DNA of 15,328 nt from AP-16 sp036395835. Its GTDB lineage: Bacteria; Pseudomonadota; Alphaproteobacteria; Rhizobiales; Xanthobacteraceae. A model generated the notes under the pieces. The model was not told the origin of the DNA. It worked only from the letters and a program-made list of their open reading frames with translations, and ran no database searches. The DNA is taken from assembly GCA_036395835.1 (NCBI GenBank), contig DASWCW010000316.1, positions 1 to 15,328 of the forward strand. Direction: 5' to 3'. Shown piece after piece: positions 14,237 through 15,328 of the stretch. A program made the position numbers and the translations under genes. Position 1 is the first letter of the stretch; each line of letters starts with the position of its first letter.

Positions 14237-14515
14237 GGGATCCTCGATCTCCGCCCGATGGCGGGTGCGGCATGAAATCCGAAAGAGCGCCCCCTCGAAT
14301 ATCGGGTCTTCGCGGCAATCTTACCACGCCGAGGCCGGATGGCGGAGCTTCTTGCACGGCCAGAAATAATCGACGCCGTGGCATTTTCGGGCGTGCCGGC
14401 GTAGGGCCAAGGGACCCGGAAGGCGCCGGGGCGAACCGATAACTGCCTTTCGCCATGCTTGTCGGAGAACTCGGCCGTACCTATCCTCATGCTCGGGTCG
14501 GCGATAGCATTGGCA

Positions 14516-15328
14516 ATGAGCGAGATCAGGGACGAACGCCGCCTCACCACGATCCTGGCTGCCGATGTGGTCGGCTACAGCCGGCTCATGGGCGAGGACG
14601 AGGCCGGCACCCTCGCCCTGCTCCGGCAGCGGCGCCGCGAGGTGATCGAGCCGCTGCTCGCCAAATACGATGGCCGGCTGGTGAAGTTGATGGGCGACGG
14701 CGTGCTGGTGGAATTCGCCAGCGTCGTCCATGCGGTGCAATGCGCGATCGAGATGCAGCAGGGCATGGAGGCGCGCAACGCCGCGCTGCCCGAGCCGCGC
14801 CGGATGCAGCTGCGGATCGGCATCAATCTCGGCGACGTCATCATCGAGGGCGACGACCTTTACGGCGACGGCGTCAACCTGGCCGCGCGCCTGGAGGGCC
14901 TGGCTGAGCCCGGCGGGGTGTGCATCTCGGAGACCGCCTTTCGGCACGTCCAGAAGCTGCCGCTCGCCTATCAGGATCTCGGCGAGCAGCAGGTCAAGAA
15001 TTTCGCGCAGCCGGTGCGGGCCTATCGGGTATCCGCCCGCCGGGACGCCGTCTCGGCCGCGGCCGTGACCGAGACGCGAGGCGCAACCGCGGAGGGCCCT
15101 TCGATCGTGGTGCTGCCCTTCACCAACATGAGCGGCGAGGCCGAGCAGGAGTTCTTTGCCGACGGGCTGACCGAGGACATCCTCACCGAGCTGTCGCGGT
15201 TCCGGCACCTGTTCGTCATCTCCCGCAATTCGGCGTTCAAATACAAGGGCAAGGCCGTCGACGTGCGCCAGCTCGCGCGCGAGCTTCGGGTCCAGTACGT
15301 GGTCGAAGGCAGCGTGCGCAAGGCCGGC
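14516..15328 (+). CDS. Class III adenylate/guanylate cyclase with TolB-like region (3' end cut by window edge)
   Basis: 271 codons are visible and open to the edge. Cyclase domain at about 8-170: metal-binding D17 (ADVVGYSRLMG) and D61 (KLMGDGVLVEF), purine-specifying K57 and D114 (GDDLYGDGVN), transition-state N121 and R125 (VNLAARLE). All are intact, and the K/D pair indicates ATP as substrate. A linker (about 175-193) leads into PSIVVLPFTNMSG (about 195-207) and FFADGLTEDILTELSRFRHL, the TolB-like region seen in rhizobial cyclase fusions, which are usually followed by TPR repeats; these would lie outside. No membrane segment is seen in the visible part. Start: ATG 14516 has no clear Shine-Dalgarno; an in-frame ATG at 14489 would add nine residues. 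It likely makes cAMP in response to an unknown signal. Confidence 0.95.
   Translation, partial: MSEIRDERRLTTILAADVVGYSRLMGEDEAGTLALLRQRRREVIEPLLAKYDGRLVKLMGDGVLVEFASVVHAVQCAIEMQQGMEARNAALPEPRRMQLRIGINLGDVIIEGDDLYGDGVNLAARLEGLAEPGGVCISETAFRHVQKLPLAYQDLGEQQVKNFAQPVRAYRVSARRDAVSAAAVTETRGATAEGPSIVVLPFTNMSGEAEQEFFADGLTEDILTELSRFRHLFVISRNSAFKYKGKAVDVRQLARELRVQYVVEGSVRKAG

Noticed and set aside
1..15328. CRISPR array, tRNA/rRNA genes, insertion sequence or prophage genes
   Set aside because: No regularly spaced direct repeats, no cloverleaf-like or rRNA sequence, and no transposase or integrase motif seen on either strand.

Overview
The window reads as chromosomal DNA of a high-GC alphaproteobacterium, most likely of the Bradyrhizobium/Xanthobacteraceae group of Rhizobiales. 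This rests on GC-rich codon use, EcfG-type general-stress promoters (GGAAC-N16-CGTT), a large intergenic inverted repeat of a type common in that group, and protein families frequent there (adenylate cyclase fused to a TolB-like region, small YRQHALECLRLA protein, DUF883-like tail-anchored protein, receiver-only response regulator). No species call is possible from the sequence alone.

Layout. 1-1081 (-): cytochrome P450, cut by the window edge exactly after its heme-ligating Cys codon. 1310-2758: a visibly AT-richer islet with two convergent genes of unknown function, a HEPN-motif protein (+) and a putative PD-(D/E)XK nuclease-fold protein (-). 2960-8598 (-): a complete five-gene peptide/nickel-type ABC importer in the order binding protein, permease, permease, ATPase, ATPase. 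The last two genes are separated by a large inverted repeat whose right arm encodes the C-terminal tail of the first ATPase. 8701-9534 (-): a short-chain dehydrogenase. 9637-10749 (+): a GT4-type glycosyltransferase, ending convergently on a receiver-only response regulator (10746-11144, -) so that both stop codons share one CTAG. 11568-11768 (+): a small conserved protein behind an EcfG-like promoter. 11879-12175 (-): a tail-anchored DUF883-like protein behind a perfect EcfG consensus. 12345-12779 (+): a GFA-family zinc protein. 12818-14236 (-): a berberine-bridge-like FAD oxidoreductase. 14516-15328 (+): a class III adenylate cyclase with a TolB-like region, cut by the right edge.

How the parts fit. 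The importer is a self-contained operon with start/stop overlaps that suggest translational coupling; its binding protein is secreted and the two ATPases would work as a heterodimer. The 10.7-12.2 kb stretch looks like a small general-stress neighbourhood: two of its genes carry EcfG-type promoters, and the single-domain response regulator lies beside them. The redox genes (P450, SDR, GFA, FAD oxidoreductase) show no operon linkage to each other.

Most worth pursuing: the AT-rich HEPN plus PD-(D/E)XK islet as a possible undescribed nuclease or defence pair, and the two EcfG promoters. The rest is ordinary chromosomal content. Coordinates of starts and stops were read from the sequence by hand; domain calls are by motif recognition without any database search.
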